Shown one piece after another: positions 22,129 to 34,004 of a stretch of 64,000 nucleotides of DNA (position 1 is its first letter; each line of letters starts with the position of its first letter). The translations under genes and the position numbers were made by a program. The DNA lies in NCBI RefSeq assembly GCF_004011695.2, contig NC_082418.1, positions 620,001 through 684,000 on the forward strand, in the 5' to 3' direction. Origin of the DNA: Ascochyta rabiei. Lineage: Eukaryota > Ascomycota > Dothideomycetes > Pleosporales > Didymellaceae. The notes under the pieces were generated by a model, which worked only from the letters and a program-made list of their open reading frames with translations, had not been told where the DNA came from and did not search any database.

Positions 22129-25100
22129 ATGGCCCCCAAAAGCAGTCAGCCACCCTTGAGCGCCTCCCAAAGGACGAAACAACAATCGATATCGAGTTTC
22201 TTCGCGCCGAAGCCATCTCAAGCGCCAAAGGCAGCACCCAGCTCAGCTCCGAAACCCGCGTCTCCAGCCACTGACGGTGCGAATCGCAATGACCACGGAG
22301 ACGAGACATCGCCTCTAGGGCACTCCATACTGAGCCGCAAGCGCACCGTTTCCAATTCTGGCGACGACGGCGAGTCTCCTAAACGCGTGCGAATTGCAGA
22401 AAGCGAAGATGCGCGGCCGTCGCTCGATCAGGCGACTGAAGCAAGTCTGAATACGCCCAAAGCTATGACGAGGACAGATAGAACGTCAAGGTTTTTATTC
22501 TCTTCATCACCTCCGCCACGCGATGAGAACGCCGCAGCGCAGGAGGAAGACGCTGCAGCAACACAACGGGAGAGGGAGAGACTGCATGAGAAGTTCGTCA
22601 AGAAGCTTGGACGCCCGGACAGCTTTGCGGAGTTGCGCAGGAGGAACAAGGTTTTGACGGAAGAAGAAGCCAATGGCGAGGGTGAGGGCGAGGATGAAGA
22701 TGAAGAGCAAGAGGCTCCGAAGCCAGCGAAAGGGAAAAAAGGTGCAGCCACGAAGAAGCCAGCTTCGAAACTAACGCCAATGGATAAACAGTACCTGGAG
22801 ATCAAGCGTAAACACCTCGACACTATCATCGTGATGGAGGTCGGATACAAGTTCAAGTTCTTCGGCGAGGATGCGAGGACAGCATCGAAGGAGCTGGGGA
22901 TTGTCTGCATACCAGGCAAGTTTAGGTACGACGAGCATCCGTCAGAAGCGCACCTGGATCGATTTGCGTCAGCCAGCTTTCCGGTGCACCGACTGCAAGT
23001 CCACGTCAAGCGCCTTGTCAAAGCGAATCACAAAGTCGGAGTAGTACGGCAGATCGAGACTGCTGCGCTCAAGGCAGCTGGCGACAATAGAAACACGCCA
23101 TTTGTGCGGAAGCTCACAAATCTTTACACAAAGGGCACGTATGTCGATGACGTCGAGGGATTGGAGACTGCCGCCGAAAGTCCTGCCGGCGGCGCACAAA
23201 GCACAGGTTACCTGCTCTGCATCACCGAGACGAATGCAAATGGCTGGGGCACAGACGAGAAGGTACAAGTCGGCCTGGTCGCTGTCCAGCCCGCAACCGG
23301 AGACATCATTTACGACGACTTTGAGGATGGTTTTATGCGAAGTGAGATCGAAACACGACTACTCCACATTGCACCAGCTGAATTCCTTGTCGTCGGTGAT
23401 TTGTCGAAGGCTACAGATAAACTCATACAGCATCTTTCAGCGAGCAAGACGAATGTGTTTGGAGATCGATCGCGAGTTGAAAGGGTAGAAAAGCCAAAGA
23501 CTATGGCTGCACAAGCTTACGGTCATATCTCCAACTTCTACGCCGACAAAATGAAGTCTAGTCAAGGAGGTGGCTCATCGAGTCAGGGTGCGATTCTCGA
23601 CAAAGTACATCAACTGTCAGAACACGTTACAATCTGCTTGTCGGCAATGATCACATATCTAAGCGAGTATGGGTTAGAGCATGTCTTCGATCTGACAAAA
23701 TACTTTCAGCCATTCAGCGCAAGATCGTACATGCTCCTGAACGGCAACACGCTCTCCAGTCTCGAGATCTATCAGAACCAGACTGACTACACCGCAAAAG
23801 GCAGCTTGTTCTGGACGATGGACAGGACGAAGACTCGCTTCGGACAGCGCTTGCTGAGAAAATGGGTTGGCCGGCCACTGATTGACAAGGAGCGCCTGGA
23901 GGAACGCATTACGGCGGTCGAAGAGCTCAAAAACGGCGAGAATACCATACCGTTTGACAAGCTAAAGTTTCTGCTTGGTAGAACCAGGACCGACCTAGAA
24001 AAGGTGCTGATCAGAATCTACTACAAGAAATGCACGCGGCCGGAGCTTCTGGCTGCGCTGCAAACGCTTCAGGATATCTCTGGTCAGTACCTGCAGGTCA
24101 AGTCACCTGAGCAGAGTGGTTTTTCATCGACCCTATTGAGCGAGGCGGTGTCAAATATCCCTAAGATCTACGACGACCTCAACAAATTTCTCGAAAAGAT
24201 CAACGCCAGCGCCGCTAAGGCTGACGATAAGTACGGCTTCTTCCAAGAGGAGCATGAAGCGGAAGACATCAACGACCTCAAGCTTAGCATTGCCTCCGTG
24301 GAAGATGACCTCAACACCCACCGCAAAGAGGCCGCTGCAAAGTTGGGAATCACAAAAGTTGACTACGTTACTGTTGCTGGAATTGAGTATCTGATCGAGG
24401 TCAAGCGCAAGTCTCCGCAAGAGAAGAAAGTCCCCGCTTCGTGGCAACAGATCTCCGCAACCAAAGCTACACTCCGATTCCATACCCCTGAAGTCAAGCG
24501 CATGTGCCAAGAGCGCGATCAATACAAAGAGTCTCTAGCCGCAGCCTGCGACGCTGCATTCATGCGTCTGCTAGACGATATCTCCGCAAAGTATCAAGAG
24601 CTTCGGGACTGCGTGCATTCCATTGCGACGCTTGACGCACTTTTTTCTTTGGCCATTCTAGCTAATCAACCTGGCTATGTTAAGCCTACCTTCACTGACG
24701 AGATCGAGCTCAACATTAGCGGCGGTCGGCACCCTATGGTTGAGCAACTATTGCTGGACAGCTATGTGCCGAACGACCTCCAGCTCTCGCACTCCGCCAC
24801 GCGTGCGCTACTAGTCACTGGACCGAACATGGGCGGCAAATCTTCGTATGTACGCTCCGCTGCTCTCATCGCCATTATGGGACAGATCGGGTCGTATGTA
24901 CCTGCAACAGAGGCACGGCTTGGCATGCTAGATGCGGTCTTCACACGCATGGGTGCATTTGACAACATGCTAAAGGGTGAATCTACCTTTATGGTGGAAC
25001 TTAATGAGACTTCCGACATCCTCAGATCTGCGACGTCACGATCTCTCATCATTCTAGACGAGCTAGGTCGTGGAACCAGTACGTTCGACGGTGTTGCTAT

Positions 25101-25548
25101 CGCCGAGGCAGTGCTTGACTATGTAATCCGTGACATACAGGGCTTGACGCTGTTTATTACTCACTACCAGCACCTTTCCAAGCTTCACTCGCGCTTCACA
25201 AACGGCGAGCTGAAGAACGTGCACATGTCATTTGAGGAGCGCGACGGCGGGAGAGAAGTTGTCTTCTTGTACGAGGTTGCTGAAGGAACCAGCCATCGTT
25301 CGTACGGGCTCAATGTCGCACGGCTTGCAAAGGTACCAGAGAAGGTCATCGATGTTGCCAGTGTGAAGAGCAGCGAGCTGGAAGACAACATGACAGCCTG
25401 CAAGATGGGCAATTTGTAAGTATAGATAAATCCTGTTGGTTGATTTTGTCTGCTAATATTTGACAGATCCCGTCTAATGAAGGGTATAATGAACGATAAC
25501 TCCGAGCAAAGTCTTGATAGGCTTGTTGAGAGTATTGAGCAACTGTAA
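22129..25548 (+). CDS. MSH3: MSH3, MutS-family mismatch repair protein
   Basis: Exon 22129-25415 plus a short terminal exon 25467-25548 (intron GTAAGT..TGACAG, with branch-like CTAAT) give 1,122 aa. Near the N-terminus [11 protein letters not shown] (about residue 18) is a PCNA-interacting box, followed by a disordered segment. The mismatch-binding MutS I block begins [18 protein letters not shown] and includes [14 protein letters not shown]. The connector, lever and clamp domains follow. The ATPase has Walker [10 protein letters not shown] (about residue 898), [12 protein letters not shown], Walker [17 protein letters not shown] and FITHYQ. The partner is Msh2 (MutS-beta), which recognises insertion/deletion loops. 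Length fits filamentous fungal Msh3 (about 1,100 aa). The last exon supplies 28 residues that an intron-blind call would miss. Confidence 0.97.
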
Positions 25549-25878
25549 ACGTTGCTTGACGATAGCATGCAGGTCTTACACAACGCTCAATGCGAGTATT
25601 AACGGGGGGGTTTCCAAAACTTTGATACAACGTAATGATACCTGCTCTTTGTCAAACTCGGACACAGATCACAAAACCGATCATCACTTTTGTTGAGATA
25701 CATGTCTGCATTCACCTGTGTTGCACTGATATAGGAGCCAACAACAGCGAGGCTTCATGGCGCAAACATCACAACCGAGCACGCAATCCGCCTCCGATAA
25801 CAACCGATGTTGGTCAGCCACTAGCAGTGTCAATATTAATGTACTGAAGTCTGGTAAACTGTAGCTGTATTTCCGGGC

Positions 25879-27573
25879 ATGATAATGTCTAAACCAACAA
25901 TTAGATCGGTAGCCGTAATCGGTGCTGGCGCAGCGGGTAGGAGCATCTGCCACACACCCATCAGAACGCCCCATCGGCTCACAGCCTCACAGGTGCAGCT
26001 GCGGCAGCAGCTTTGGATGCCGAGGATGCGTTTGATATCATTCAGGTATTTGAGCGTCGGGAGACTCCAGGTGGGACATGGTAATATCCTTGTATTGTAA
26101 TGTTGAAGACGCACGGAACATTGATCAAGACGCAGGATATACGACCCAGATCCGGCACCACCAACCCAGCTCCGCCCTGGAGGGATGCCTCCAGATACAG
26201 ATCCTCCTCTGAAGGTGCCACAAAGTCTTCCAGCTGCTGTGAAACCAACCGAGCAGCAGAGGTTCGATAGAACACCGATATATGAAGGACTCACGTGGGT
26301 GGAGCTTGTCATCTGCAACCCTTAGCAAATGAATCACTAACACGTATAGGACGAATGTGCCAGAAATCATCATGTCGTTGTCAGATGAGCGATTTGCCTA
26401 TGGGCCATTTGCACCGCATTGGGTACCGAAGCAATACATCCAAAACTATTTCGCTTCACACCATGTTGACCGTTACTTGGTGCTCAACACCACCGTTGAG
26501 GACGTCACCCGTGCCCATGAGAAATGGATCCTGATTTTGCGAAAATACGATCCGGTACAGAAGGTAGACATCTGGTGGTCTGAGCAATTCGATGCCCTCA
26601 TTGTCGCCAACGGGCACTACTCAATCCCCTACGTACGCGCGCCACATCCTTGTCATATGACGGATCTTGTAGAAACTCACTGTCTTCCCAGATCCCACAA
26701 GTCAGCGGTCTTGACACATACATCCAGCGTTTCCCTACCCGTATAACGCACTCCAAATTCTACCGCTCTCCAACCCACTACCCCAACCAACGCATCTTGA
26801 TCATCGGCAACTCGGCCTCCGGCCACGACATTACCACCCAAATCGCTCAGTCCGGGTCCGTCGAACTCCCAGTCTACCAATCCCGGCGCTCCCGCAACCG
26901 CTGGGACGGCTCATCGCCCCCGCCCGGCGTGGAGTGGAAACCGATGGTGTCATCGTATGACGCCGAGTCCGGCGCCGTACATTTCGCCGACGGAAGTCGT
27001 CTAACCAACATCGACGTGGTCATCTACTGCACAGGCTACAAGCCCAGTTTCCCCTTCTGGAACAGCAAAGCCAACGGCGGGCTGCTCTACGACTACAGAA
27101 AAGACAAGCTGCAGGACTTTTACCAGCACACCTTCTCCGCTCGATTTCCACAGTCTCTGGGCATCGTGGGCTTGCCGCGCGTGCTCACGTTTCGTAGCTT
27201 CGAGTACCAGGCTATTGCGCTTGCGAGGATTTTCTGTGGAAGAGAAGCAAGGCCTTTACCGAGTGGTAAGGAGATACGCGAGTGGGAGGATAAGAGGGTG
27301 CAGAAGTGTAAAGAGGAGGGGAGGTCGTTCCATACCATCCTCTGGGATGACGGGGAGACGATGGAGTGGTTCAGGTACTTGTATCAACTGGCAGGTTTGC
27401 CGTTGTTGGAGGGGAAGGGCAGGGTGCCACCGGTGTTGGGCGAGAGGGAAAGATGGGCTTATGATAATATTAAGAAATACCCTGAACCTGGGAAGGGGAG
27501 TAGGAAGTATGGTATAGGCGAGGAAGGGTGGGTTGCTACTGATGAGGAGAGGGATAGTGCATGGTTTGTTTGA
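25879..27573 (+). CDS. Flavin-containing monooxygenase (FMO-like)
   Basis: Five exons, 25879-25936, 25993-26080, 26136-26294, 26350-26632 and 26692-27573, give 489 aa; every junction keeps frame and uses GT-AG. The FAD-binding motif VIGAGAAG is at residues 13-20, followed by ERRETPGGTWIYDP. The NADPH-binding motif IIGNSASG is near residue 235, and VIYCTGYKPSFPF matches the late FATGY-like motif. The FMO fingerprint FxGxxxHxxxY appears as FPTRITHSKFY, with Thr for the usual Gly. The family uses NADPH and O2 to oxygenate N or S in small molecules; yeast Fmo1 makes oxidised thiols for ER folding. The substrate here cannot be told. ATG at 25885 is an alternative start two codons on. Confidence 0.9.
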
Positions 27574-28426
27574 CCTGGGATCTGAGAACCAGTTATTGAA
27601 GGGTTGATAGGCTTGCCAATTCAAACTGTCCACTTCAAGTCTTCATTGTCAAGTCTTCGCTGAAACATGGACACTATCAACCTCACAACTCACGGATGAC
27701 ATAAGCGAAGCAGGACCTGAGTAGAAGTGAGGAATGCAATCTCACACATGAAGCCACAACACCAAACTATTCTTAGCCCGCACTCGACTGTTTCAAATTG
27801 ACGTCTGACACTTCGCTTGCGATGTTTCGAGAAATGATGTGCCATTCCAGCTGTTTCAATGCTTCTCACCGATCACTCTCCAGACGTCTAGCTACGTCAG
27901 TTCCTTCTTACGCACGATCCATACAACACAGCCTCACTTCACGGGTATTTTGCAAAGTCCAAGACACTCGAAAGTATCCGTCAAGAGGAAAGATACCACG
28001 TGTCGGAGGTAGATGCTTGCTGTCTAAGACATGGCAAGTTCTCTTTGTTCTACCTACATATATAAACAAAACAAGAAAAACTGCCTTGATGGATTGACCT
28101 AATATTATATATACACACCCTAAGTCACTGAAGCTATATATGCCATTCGAGTTCTGCATGCCTAAGTATAGCTCGACCCACCGGCTCCACGCACGCATTG
28201 TGTGCGACCATTGAGCACTGTAGCACCCACGAGTGTACAATGTTAGCAATGTATATACACGACGTAATCACAAACCCCACAATGCAGTCGATCACATGGA
28301 CTTTCACTACACGAATCGATCGTATATCAGTAATGCCGATCTCATCCCAATGAGCCTCAGATCACCCACAATCTTTTGTCCCACTCTACTAGTATCAGCA
28401 TCATCGTTATCACCACGCTCTTTACA
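27574..28426. other. Intergenic, no gene seen
   Basis: About 850 bp between two same-strand genes, with short AT-rich patches (about 28090-28140) and no recognisable ORF. It should carry the promoter of the zinc-ribbon gene. Confidence 0.5.
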
Positions 28427-29518
28427 ATGCTTTTCGGCAAGAAGAACCCCGCAGAATCTTTCCCCGCACTCACTCCTGACCAGCTCGAGAAGCAGCTCGA
28501 GACTGCAACGCGCGCCGAAGACGCTGCATCGTCCCAGTATTTCTCCAGAACTGGCGTCGATGAGGCTGAATACCCGTACTTGAGCACTCTGGTGGCGCGG
28601 GATGATGGTGTCTGGGCGTGTTGCTGTGGGCATGAGAACGTGCTGGTTCACTATAGCGGCAAGTTCCCCTTTAAACATCTAAGGTGTGGCAAGTGCAATC
28701 ACGTCGCGTGTAGCATTTGCCAGATGTCTGACATCCTGACGCCGCAGGACGGCGCGCTATGTCTGGACGAGATTGTGGAGCGTGGGCAGGAGGTGAGATT
28801 TTGCTTTGTGTGCTGGAACTGTGGACTGTCATATCGTGCTGTGAGGCATGCTGGATCCATACACCCTCCAGGAACGTGTCATTGTGGAAACAGATTCGGT
28901 ATCGAATGGCCTCGATATCGAATTGGCTCGGTGGATGCGTACCGTCGCGATCCAGTGAAGACGGCACACGATGTGAAGCATAACCTGTGTCTACGCAAGT
29001 CAGAGAAGGTCTACGACGACGCGCATGCTGAGTCTATGCGCAAGCAGCGGTTGCAGGAAGAACTGCGACAAGAGAAGAATAGGCTGCAAGCTCAGCAGCC
29101 GCTTACGCTGCGGACGCAAGACGAATGGCAGGCGAAGGAGCGCGCGCAGCGACGTCCCCAACCGCTACGCCTGCCTGGCTGGACTCAAGAAGTACATTGG
29201 CCGCCGCCGTCACCTCCACTGCAGACTGACCCTCTACCCTCACGGGCCCCGACAGTGCAACGTCGGCCTCCTCTTGATCCAAACGCCAGGGCGTGCTTGC
29301 TCCAGCGTTCTGGAGCCCAACGTGGTAAGCTTTTCGGACCGCATACTACTCGTTCAGCGACGTGGAATAACCGAAATGCGCAGGTCCCGTCTCAGCAACC
29401 CAATCTCTTTATTCTCCGCCGATCGGAGACGTGGACAACGGCTAAGAACCATGAACGCCTCAACGAGGAGGCTCATGGGGTTGTGAAGTCGACGTTTGAA
29501 ATGAGGCAGTATAATTAA
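28427..29518 (+). CDS. Cys-rich protein with paired zinc-ribbon-like motifs
   Basis: One exon of 363 aa from the ATG at 28427. Several CxxC-type pairs suggest two or more zinc ribbons between residues 60 and 175: CCCGHENV, CGKCNHVACSIC, CFVCWNCGLSYRA and CHCGNRFG. After this comes a Glu/Gln/Arg-rich segment that may form a coiled coil (MRKQRLQEELRQEKNRLQ) and a Pro/Arg-rich disordered tail. No signal peptide or membrane span. Similar 'double zinc ribbon' proteins are common and expanded in Dothideomycetes; no function is known to me. The gene converges on PAM17. Confidence 0.75.
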   Translation: MLFGKKNPAESFPALTPDQLEKQLETATRAEDAASSQYFSRTGVDEAEYPYLSTLVARDDGVWACCCGHENVLVHYSGKFPFKHLRCGKCNHVACSICQMSDILTPQDGALCLDEIVERGQEVRFCFVCWNCGLSYRAVRHAGSIHPPGTCHCGNRFGIEWPRYRIGSVDAYRRDPVKTAHDVKHNLCLRKSEKVYDDAHAESMRKQRLQEELRQEKNRLQAQQPLTLRTQDEWQAKERAQRRPQPLRLPGWTQEVHWPPPSPPLQTDPLPSRAPTVQRRPPLDPNARACLLQRSGAQRGKLFGPHTTRSATWNNRNAQVPSQQPNLFILRRSETWTTAKNHERLNEEAHGVVKSTFEMRQYN

Positions 29519-30287
29519 GGAGAAGCAGGTGGAGGAGGCGGACATGAACGCCGCGCGTGAAGATCTTCTAGAGGAGGTCCGCCTGTGGATCGGACGGTGA
29601 CATGGAAGGATGCATATAATCAGGCTCCCGCGGTTCGATGGCTGTTTTCAACTCGAGCTCAGACATGTGCTTTCTAAACAATGTTAACGAGAGCCGGAAC
29701 ACGCGTGAATAGCTTGCTGTGGTGTAGGTAACAAATGATACTGACAATTGACGAGGTGATATCAAGTGATACTGACAATTGACGAGGTGATATCAAGTGA
29801 TACTGATAATTGACGAGGTGATATCAAGTGATACTGACAATTGACGAGGTGATGTGCAGGTAAGTCACTGTTGTCGTGCAATGATCTGATAACACACAAC
29901 GACCATCTGCCATTGCATTGCCCAGCTTGCAAAAATGGCTGTCATCTCAGGCGTTGTTCAGGTTTTTGTCCATTTGTTGTCCAGCTCTGCACTGCAACAA
30001 AGACCGTTCAAACGCACAGTGGGAGTGAAAGATTGAAGGAAGAGATGGTAGAGAAGATTTTGCCCTAGAGAAGGGAGATGACGCTTGACAGTTACAGTGT
30101 ACAAGTACAAGAGCTTGCCATTCAACGTTTGACGTTTTATAAACAATGAGAAATTCGGCCGTGAAAGCGCAGTGATGCCATTGCTATGGCATGCTAAAAC
30201 GCTACCGATCAGTAACAAATGGAAGAGCGGAGGGCACTGGCGCCTGTGTATGTAGCTGCGCTTCGTCTGTCCCAATGGGTTGGTACC
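29519..30287. other. Intergenic between convergent genes
   Basis: No recognisable ORF. It contains a 31-bp tandem repeat (29736-29853), listed separately. Confidence 0.5.
29736..29853. repeat. 31-bp tandem minisatellite, about 3.8 copies
   Basis: The unit begins TGATACTGACAATTGACGAG and is followed by GTGATATCAAG; copies start at 29736, 29767, 29798 and 29829. Copies are nearly identical (one has GATAAT for GACAAT; the last ends early), so the array is young. Confidence 0.93.
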
Positions 30288-31052
30288 CTAGATCTGTCCG
30301 CGCTGGTGTCTGCCCGTTTTCAGGTTGAAGGCGCGCTGGTCCTTCAGCCATCGCCTGTAGCCGGCCACGCTGCCAATCTTCTCGCCGTAGTAGTCTGGCG
30401 GGGGGTTTGCGAGGGAAGAGACGGAGGGATCGACGCGGTGACGCTTGATGCGGTTGAAGAAGGCCGAGTCTTTCTGTGCGATTGTCAGCGCCCAGCTCTC
30501 TGTCTCGACGACAGAACAGCCTACCCTTGTGAACTCGGTGAGAACGCCCCTGTACGCCAGATTGAAGACCTGGTTGCCGAAGATAGGGCCAATGAGCCAT
30601 CCAGCGGCCAACATGCCCAGGGTGCTCAGTCCCATCAGCATCATTGGGTCAAAGCCGCCCAGCTGCTCTGACAGCACAGCGTCGTAGCCGTTGCCGATCA
30701 TGAATGTCAATCCGTAGTACGTCACTCCGACTGCGCTGGCACCTGAACAGGCCTGTCCGATCCTCCGGCGCGTTCGGCGCAGAGCGAAGAAGTCGTTCCA
30801 TGTGAGTGCTGGAGCGCCGGCGGCAGGCTTGGCAGCTGGTGTAGCCGGGGCGGTGGATGCGCTCCGTACGGCAAGTCTGCTAGGAACGGGGCTTCGTGCG
30901 GCGAAGAAGGGTGTTTGCGACTGCGGCTGGAGCTTGCTGGGTCGTGTGCATGTGGAGAAGGAAGCCGCGGCGGCCGAGCACGGCGCGAGGATGGCGGGAG
31001 GGTGGCGGTTGGCAAATGCCCTAGCCGGGCATAGTGCGCTTCTTGCAAGCAT
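30288..31052 (-). CDS. PAM17: Pam17, subunit of the TIM23 presequence translocase motor
   Basis: Exons 31052-30525 and 30473-30288 give 237 aa. The intron is 51 nt (GTAGGC..CACAG), a multiple of three without stops, so ORF callers read through it and insert 17 false residues; FTR-KDSAFFNRIK is the expected family sequence. The N-terminus is Arg/Ala/Ser-rich without acids, a mitochondrial presequence. LTWNDFFALRRTRRRIGQ starts the Pam17 domain, which has two membrane spans (about residues 105-125 and 140-160), then VDPSVSSLANPPPDYYGEKI and YRRWLKDQRAFN. It assists import into the matrix at the inner membrane. Confidence 0.94.
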   Translation of the reverse strand: MLARSALCPARAFANRHPPAILAPCSAAAASFSTCTRPSKLQPQSQTPFFAARSPVPSRLAVRSASTAPATPAAKPAAGAPALTWNDFFALRRTRRRIGQACSGASAVGVTYYGLTFMIGNGYDAVLSEQLGGFDPMMLMGLSTLGMLAAGWLIGPIFGNQVFNLAYRGVLTEFTRVGCSVVETESWALTIAQKDSAFFNRIKRHRVDPSVSSLANPPPDYYGEKIGSVAGYRRWLKDQRAFNLKTGRHQRGQI

Positions 31053-31813
31053 GGTGGTGGTGTTGGGCGATGGATGTGTTGGTGGTCGATGTCGACCCGT
31101 GACCGATAACCTGGGAACTTCACCGAGCTGCGAGCTAAGCTTGGTCTTGGCGCATATGCAAGGCGCCCACTGCCCGCTTCCCGCTTCACACGATGCTGCT
31201 TTAGCCGTGGAACCGGATTGGGCAAGTGCTCGTCGACGTGTGGTAAGAATAAGATTTTGTGTTGACTTGGCGTCTCCCAGACGTAATGTAGAGCTTTCGC
31301 TTTTCACGACGCAGACGTCATACTTCGCCTACATGGTACTTAATCAGCGAAGTGAAGCTTGGATCCAGAGAACTCCATCTCCTGCACCACAAAGCACGCT
31401 TACACTGACTGCTCGTACATGTCTTGCGCATCCTACAGACGGAAAGAATCACAACGAATCATTCTTGGCCCTGACAGCCCTTCCAATCCGCGCACCATGT
31501 GCGGTCCGCTACTAAGCTGCGGCCGCATTATCAAAAAGAACTGGCCCTCGGCAGCCTCAGCCCCAGCTGGAAACATGTGGGCGGGCTCGAGGGGCGCCGA
31601 GCAGAGTGCTCCAAAGAAGACGAACAAATCGCCTAGCCTTTCCCCACAGGGCCTGAGAGCCGTGGACGAGGCCTTGATGCCGCAGGTAACGAATCACTAC
31701 TCAAGAGCAAGAGTCGAGTCTTGGCTGGATGCATAGGTAAGAGAGGCAACATCCAGAAATGACACCCTGACGAAACTCAACGAAACGACGCCCAGCCGGG
31801 ATTCAACGATAGC
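31053..31813. other. Intergenic, no gene seen
   Basis: About 760 bp upstream of PAM17 and downstream of the FMN-dependent monooxygenase gene. A 125-codon + strand ORF (31359-31736) has no family features and is treated as chance. Confidence 0.45.
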
Positions 31814-33093
31814 CTACTTTCTGTAAATGTCACCAGTCCTCTTAATCTCATCCTCGACATCCTTGCCTCTCCCTTCAGCTTCCAGCTTCCTCACCAGCGG
31901 CAGCACCTCGTCGCCATATCTCTCGATATCGTCCTCGTAGTGCAGAAATGCCGTCAACACCAAGTTGACACCCAAGCTCTTCAGCAACAGGATGCGATCT
32001 GCAATCTGCTCTTTCGTACCGATCAGCTTCGTTTTGAACCCATCATTGTACTGCACCAGGTCTTCCACCTTGGAGTCGGCCCACATGCCCTTCTTGTTCC
32101 CCGTGCTCGCGCCCGCCTGCTGCACTGCGTCGCGGAACGCCGCCACGGCCTCTGTATCCGCTTTGCCCTGGATCTCTCTGAGCACCTGGATAGCCTCCTC
32201 TTCCGTATCCCTCAGAATCACGAACGAGTTGACCGCAAAGCGAACATGCTTTTCCCTCCCAACCTTCTTCGCCCGCTCCTTTACGTCTTGAATCTGCGCT
32301 CGGAACCCTTCGAGGTCGTTTCCGTTCATGAAATACCAGTCACTGACCTGCGCCCCATTATCGCGCGCATCGTCCGAATTCCCACCCTGGAAGATCTCCG
32401 GATGCTGCCTACCCTCCCACTTCAACGGCTTAGGACTGAGCCTGTACCCACGAAACTGGTAAAAGTCACCGCCGTACGTGAAGCCCTCATCACCCGCGGT
32501 CCATATCCCCTTGAGCGCTTCCATAAACTCGCGGCTCCTCCTGTACCGCTCGGCATGCTCAAGCCACCACTGCCCCACAGCCGTAAACTCGCCCTTGAAC
32601 CAGCCCGACACGATATTGACGGCGATGCGCCCGCCGGTGTAGTGGTCTATACTAGCAATCTGCTTAGCAGCGATAGTGGGATTCCACGGGCCCGGCAGAA
32701 TCGCAGCAATGACCTTCAACTTTTGCGTATGGTGCAGCAGCGCCTGCGAGAACGTGACCGACTCGTGCTGGTTCGCCGCCCCATACGACGCCGTGAACCG
32801 GATCTGCGTCAGCGCGTACTCGAACCCCACGCGCTCCGCCGTCTGCGCGTAGCGCGCGTTGGACGCCAGGTCCCAGGCTGTGCGCTGCGGGATCTTGGAG
32901 ATGACGAGCCCGCCGGATACGTTGGGGACCCAGTAGCTGTTGCTGCGGTCAGTTCGTCTTGTAACACATTACATGGCAATGGGAGATGGGAGAGGGTATC
33001 GCACGCAAAGAAGACGCGGTCCGGGTCTTGGTTCAGCGCATGGGGAGGCGCGGGGGTAAAGGTAAACTGCTCTGCACGAGTATCGTCTGCCAT
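31814..33093 (-). CDS. FMN-dependent sulfone/alkanesulfonate monooxygenase-like protein (SfnG/SsuD family)
   Basis: Exons 33093-33005 and 32942-31814 (intron GTGCGA..CGCAG, 62 nt) give 405 aa; splicing yields RVFFA-NSYWVPNVSGGLVIS. The protein is a bacterial-luciferase-type TIM barrel: AILPGPWNPTIAAKQIASID, GRIAVNIVSGWFKGEF, EHAERYRRSREFMEALKGIW, HPEIFQGGNSDDARD and a C-terminal LIGTKEQIADRI. The strings NIVSGW and FQGGNS are hallmarks of the SsuD/SfnG branch, which uses reduced flavin supplied by a reductase to cleave C-S bonds and release sulfite when sulfate is scarce. No reductase gene lies nearby. The exact substrate (dimethyl sulfone or alkanesulfonate) is not decidable from sequence. 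No targeting signal seen, so probably cytosolic. Confidence 0.88.
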
Positions 33094-33130
33094 TTCGGCA
33101 CCTGAGAAATCCAAGATTGCGTCGTAGTAT

Positions 33131-33188
33131 CGCAAAGCGAAGCGAAGCGAAGCAAAGCGAAGCGAAGCAAAGCGAAGCAAAGCAAAGT
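33131..33188. repeat. GAAGC/AAAGC microsatellite
   Basis: A run of alternating AAGCG and AAGCA units, about 40-95 bp upstream of the preceding gene's start codon, within its promoter or leader. Confidence 0.85.
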
Positions 33189-34004
33189 AAATCACTACAA
33201 ACAACTTCTTCCCCCTTCAACCCAAAAACCCCTACTTCCCGCCCTCCCCTTATACTCTTCCAACTACCTAGCCATACACTTCCCTCGACTAAGCAGCACC
33301 GGGCGGCCCTCCGCCCACGCCATCGAAAGACCCCTCCTAGCCCAAAGCCTGCGCACCACCATCACCACCACCACCACCACCATCATCATCCCCACGCACG
33401 AATCCGCACAGCAGCGCGCCATAAGGCGTGCTATTCCGCATTGCGTGCTACGCGGCGTGGAATGGCGAGATAGCGGGGTTCGCAGCATTGCGTGACGAAT
33501 CCAAGGACGGAGCGAGTGTGGGATGTGAGGGATCTACAGGATGGTGGGGAGAGGGAGAGGGGAAAAGGCCGAGAGGCCGTGGAGCGTGTGTGTGAGTGAG
33601 TGGATAGCTAGAAGGGGGTTGCGTGGTGTTTTGCAGAGGTCGGTGCTGGGTCGGCGGAATGGCACCATCCAAGTGTGAAATGATGTTTCCCCAACCCCAC
33701 GTGCGTGCTGGGTTTCCCTTTCCCTTTCCCTTGCCGGTAGTGAAGAGGACGGGGTTGAAATCCGATGAAAATGTGTCTTTGTACAAGAAAGTGGTCCGAA
33801 GAGCGGAAAACTACTTTGTTGCTGATCAAATGCCCCAAGTCGAATCCTACCTGGCACCCTTGATCCGGAAACGCCCAGCTCCATCAAATGCCAAACACCG
33901 TGATGAAATCCGATCCTACCCATGCATACTCCAAGCAAAGCAAACCCTCCATCCATGTGTCCTGTCTCGTCCATGTCCTCTCATCATAAAGCGTGGTCTT
34001 CGTT
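33189..34004. other. Intergenic, no gene seen
   Basis: Contains a CACCAC/CATCAC run (about 33353-33392) and short ORFs on both strands without recognisable features. Lies between the 3' end of the kinase gene and the monooxygenase promoter. Confidence 0.45.

Noticed and set aside
22428..23021. Minus-strand Ser/Cys-rich ORFs inside MSH3
   Set aside because: Antisense shadows of a well-supported MutS homologue.
31940..33127. 395-codon + strand ORF opposite the FMN-dependent monooxygenase
   Set aside because: Antisense shadow; the minus strand carries the full luciferase-like domain with intron signals.
33117..33473. Tandem GAAGC/AAAGC repeats considered as a possible CRISPR-like array
   Set aside because: Units are 5 bp and contiguous without spacers; a eukaryotic microsatellite.
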